DNA from: Pseudomonas allokribbensis
GTDB taxonomy: Bacteria; Pseudomonadota; Gammaproteobacteria; Pseudomonadales; Pseudomonadaceae
NCBI RefSeq assembly: GCF_014863605.1
Contig: NZ_CP062252.1
Span: forward strand, 186,001-250,000
Direction: 5' to 3'
DNA: 64,000 bases
Positions 62,473 to 64,000 of the stretch are shown here, in pieces (the first letter of the stretch is position 1; each line of letters starts with the position of its first letter). Under the pieces are notes generated by a model. The model did not search any database and had not been told where the DNA came from. It saw only the letters and a program-made list of their open reading frames with translations. Position numbers and translations under genes: made by a program.

Positions 62473-63816
62473 ATGTTGCGCATCAAAACCGCTTTACCGG
62501 TGTTGTTGTCCGGCGCAGTGCTCAGTGCCGGAGCGCTCGCCGCGCCCAGCGTCTATCCCACAGGCGTCACCCGATACGACCCGGCCAAGGCCTTCAACCA
62601 ATATGTGATCTTCAGTGGTGCCGACAAGCAGACGCACCTGATCGACATGAACGGCAACGAAGTGAAGAGCTGGCCTCAGGCCGGTTTCCCGTCAGCAGTC
62701 ATCGACCCGAAACTGGTCGGTGGTGAGCGCGGTCACGTCCTGCTGCAACTGAGCGACAAGGATCCGGGCAAGCTCGGTTCCGCCGGTAACGGCCTGGGTA
62801 ATCAGAGTGTCGGCGAGCTGGACTGGAACGGCAAAGTCGTCTGGCAGTGGGGCGACAAGGCACCCGGTGGCGCTGCGCAACAGCATCACGACCAGCGTCG
62901 CCTGAGCAACGGCAACACCGTGGTGCTGGCGAACAAGGTGCACAAGGTCAAAGGCTTCAAAGTGCCCGAGGTGATCGACGATGCGATCTATGAAGTCAGC
63001 CCCGCAGGCGAGGTGAAATGGCAGTGGCTGGCGTCGGATCACTTGAACGAATTCGGTTTCACTGCCGAGCAATTGAAGCTGGTGCGTGCCAGTGAAAATC
63101 CGGATTACCTGCACATCAACAACCTCAGCCTGGTCGGGCCGAACAAATGGTTTGATGCAGGCGACAAGCGCTTCAATCCGGACAATCTGCTGCTCGACTC
63201 ACGCAACGCCAATTTCATCGCCATCATCGACAAACACAGCGGCAAAGTGGTCTGGCGCCTGGGGCCGAACCTGCCGCTGGCCAACCCGAAAACCGCGCAG
63301 AAAATACCGCGCCCGGTGGACCAGTTCGTCGGTCAGCATGATGCGCACATCATCCCGGCCGGGCTGCCTGGCGCCGGCAATCTGCTGGTGTTCGACAACC
63401 AGGGTTCGGCGGGTTATCCCAACGTCACGCTGGGGCTGATTTCCGGCTCGCGGGTGCTGGAAATCGACCCGGTGAAAAACGAAATCGTCTGGCAGTACAG
63501 CGCCGCCAATTCGAAGCAGCCGGGGTGGGCGTTCTACAGCTCGTTCATCAGCAGCGCGCGGCGTTTGCCCAACGGCAACACGTTGATCGACGAGGGCATG
63601 AACGGGCGGTTTTTCCAGGTAACGGCCAGCGGTGAAAACGTCTGGGAATACGTCAGCCCTTATCTGGGCAAGGCGCCAGGCAGCGATGCGATCAGCAACT
63701 GGGTGTATCGAGCACTGCCTGTGAGTTATGACTGGGTACCGGCCGGAACGCCGCGTTCGGAGACGGCAGTGATTGCGCCGGTAGTCGGTGTGCAACAGAC
63801 CAACGCCAGCCGTTAG
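62473..63816 (+). CDS. Arylsulfotransferase (ASST)-family periplasmic protein
   Basis: The 447-residue protein has a signal peptide (LPVLLSGAVLSAGALA) and a beta-propeller-type sequence with repeated VVWQWG, VKWQWL, VVWRLG, IVWQYS and VWEYVS strands. HHDQRRLSNGNTVVL, DYLHINNLSLVG, GQHDAHIIPAG and ARRLPNGNTLI are motifs of the arylsulfotransferase family, which moves sulfuryl groups between phenols without PAPS. The last third has no histidine, although E. coli-type ASST uses a catalytic His there, so the reaction may differ. AAGGAGCTGC precedes the ATG. It probably forms an operon with the TonB receptor. Confidence 0.87.
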   Translation: MLRIKTALPVLLSGAVLSAGALAAPSVYPTGVTRYDPAKAFNQYVIFSGADKQTHLIDMNGNEVKSWPQAGFPSAVIDPKLVGGERGHVLLQLSDKDPGKLGSAGNGLGNQSVGELDWNGKVVWQWGDKAPGGAAQQHHDQRRLSNGNTVVLANKVHKVKGFKVPEVIDDAIYEVSPAGEVKWQWLASDHLNEFGFTAEQLKLVRASENPDYLHINNLSLVGPNKWFDAGDKRFNPDNLLLDSRNANFIAIIDKHSGKVVWRLGPNLPLANPKTAQKIPRPVDQFVGQHDAHIIPAGLPGAGNLLVFDNQGSAGYPNVTLGLISGSRVLEIDPVKNEIVWQYSAANSKQPGWAFYSSFISSARRLPNGNTLIDEGMNGRFFQVTASGENVWEYVSPYLGKAPGSDAISNWVYRALPVSYDWVPAGTPRSETAVIAPVVGVQQTNASR

Positions 63817-63958
63817 TTTAAATGCTATTAACACTCTTCAGATTCGAAATAAGTTATGAGCGACATGAATAGTGCATATAGCAATATCGTTGAAAAGTCG
63901 CGTGGACAATAAGTAAATGTCCAACCATCCTGAGTGTCGTGAGTTTCCAGGAGGAAAC

Positions 63959-64000
63959 TTGCTCTCATCGGAAGACACTTATCCAACGATAAAGGAAATC
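63959..64000 (+). CDS. Possible start of a further gene (cut by window end)
   Basis: A strong ribosome-site sequence AGGAGG (63949-63954) is followed 4 bases later by TTG and 13 sense codons to the window edge (LSSEDTYPTIKEI after the start). The 142 bases before it show no gene. This could be the first part of the next reading frame, but 14 codons are not enough to tell. Confidence 0.25.
   Translation, partial: MLSSEDTYPTIKEI

Noticed and set aside
63856..63912. 18-codon frame after the arylsulfotransferase gene
   Set aside because: Too short, no ribosome site and no similarity to a known small protein; more likely untranslated sequence.

Overview
The window is GC-rich, densely coded gammaproteobacterial chromosome and looks like a member of the Pseudomonas fluorescens group. 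The evidence is gene order and content: tRNA-Arg, gabD, gabT, then desA, a GGDEF-EAL gene, oscA, sbp and cysTWA, followed by an ats sulfate-ester cluster, all recalled as close together in Pseudomonas. REP-like palindromes typical of fluorescent pseudomonads lie between several genes. No prophage, insertion sequence with a transposase, or CRISPR array is visible.

Region 1 (about 1-11.7 kb) is the most unusual part. It holds the end of a sulfotransferase gene, a 2.4-thousand-residue secreted-type repeat protein (LEPR-like N-terminal motif, DUF4347-type domain, glycine-rich stretch, 16 Ig-like repeats of 102 residues), a TolC-family lipoprotein, an APS kinase, an Asp/Asn beta-hydroxylase-like oxygenase and a second sulfotransferase. 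The last four genes overlap or nearly overlap. I infer a system that makes PAPS, modifies the giant protein or a partner by sulfation and hydroxylation, and exports it; this resembles the logic of the Xanthomonas rax system but has a very different cargo.

Region 2 (11.6-32.5 kb) is mostly housekeeping and envelope functions: a slipin/NfeD pair, a YbaK-like deacylase, a MarR-controlled FUSC/DUF1656/HlyD/OMF efflux operon, a DUF945 protein, the pgaABCD operon for poly-N-acetylglucosamine, a PEBP-like protein, and a VWA lipoprotein/ECF sigma/putative anti-sigma operon.

Region 3 (32.4-41.7 kb) has tRNA-Arg(CCG), the GABA shunt pair gabD-gabT, a response regulator with an HDOD domain, a PAS-GGDEF cyclase, the DesA desaturase and a PAS-GGDEF-EAL protein.

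Region 4 (41.7-64 kb) is about sulfur supply. It contains oscA, the sulfate ABC transporter (sbp-cysT-cysW-cysA, interrupted by a 266-bp MITE-like hairpin element between sbp and cysT), and, after a few unrelated genes, an organosulfur island: arylsulfatase AtsA with a three-part ABC importer, the alkylsulfatase dioxygenase AtsK, a second formylglycine-type sulfatase, two paralogous LysR regulators, a TonB-dependent receptor and an arylsulfotransferase-like propeller protein. Several of these products (mature Sbp, mature sulfate-ester binding protein, AtsK, OscA) contain no cysteine and no methionine beyond the start, which fits production under sulfur starvation.
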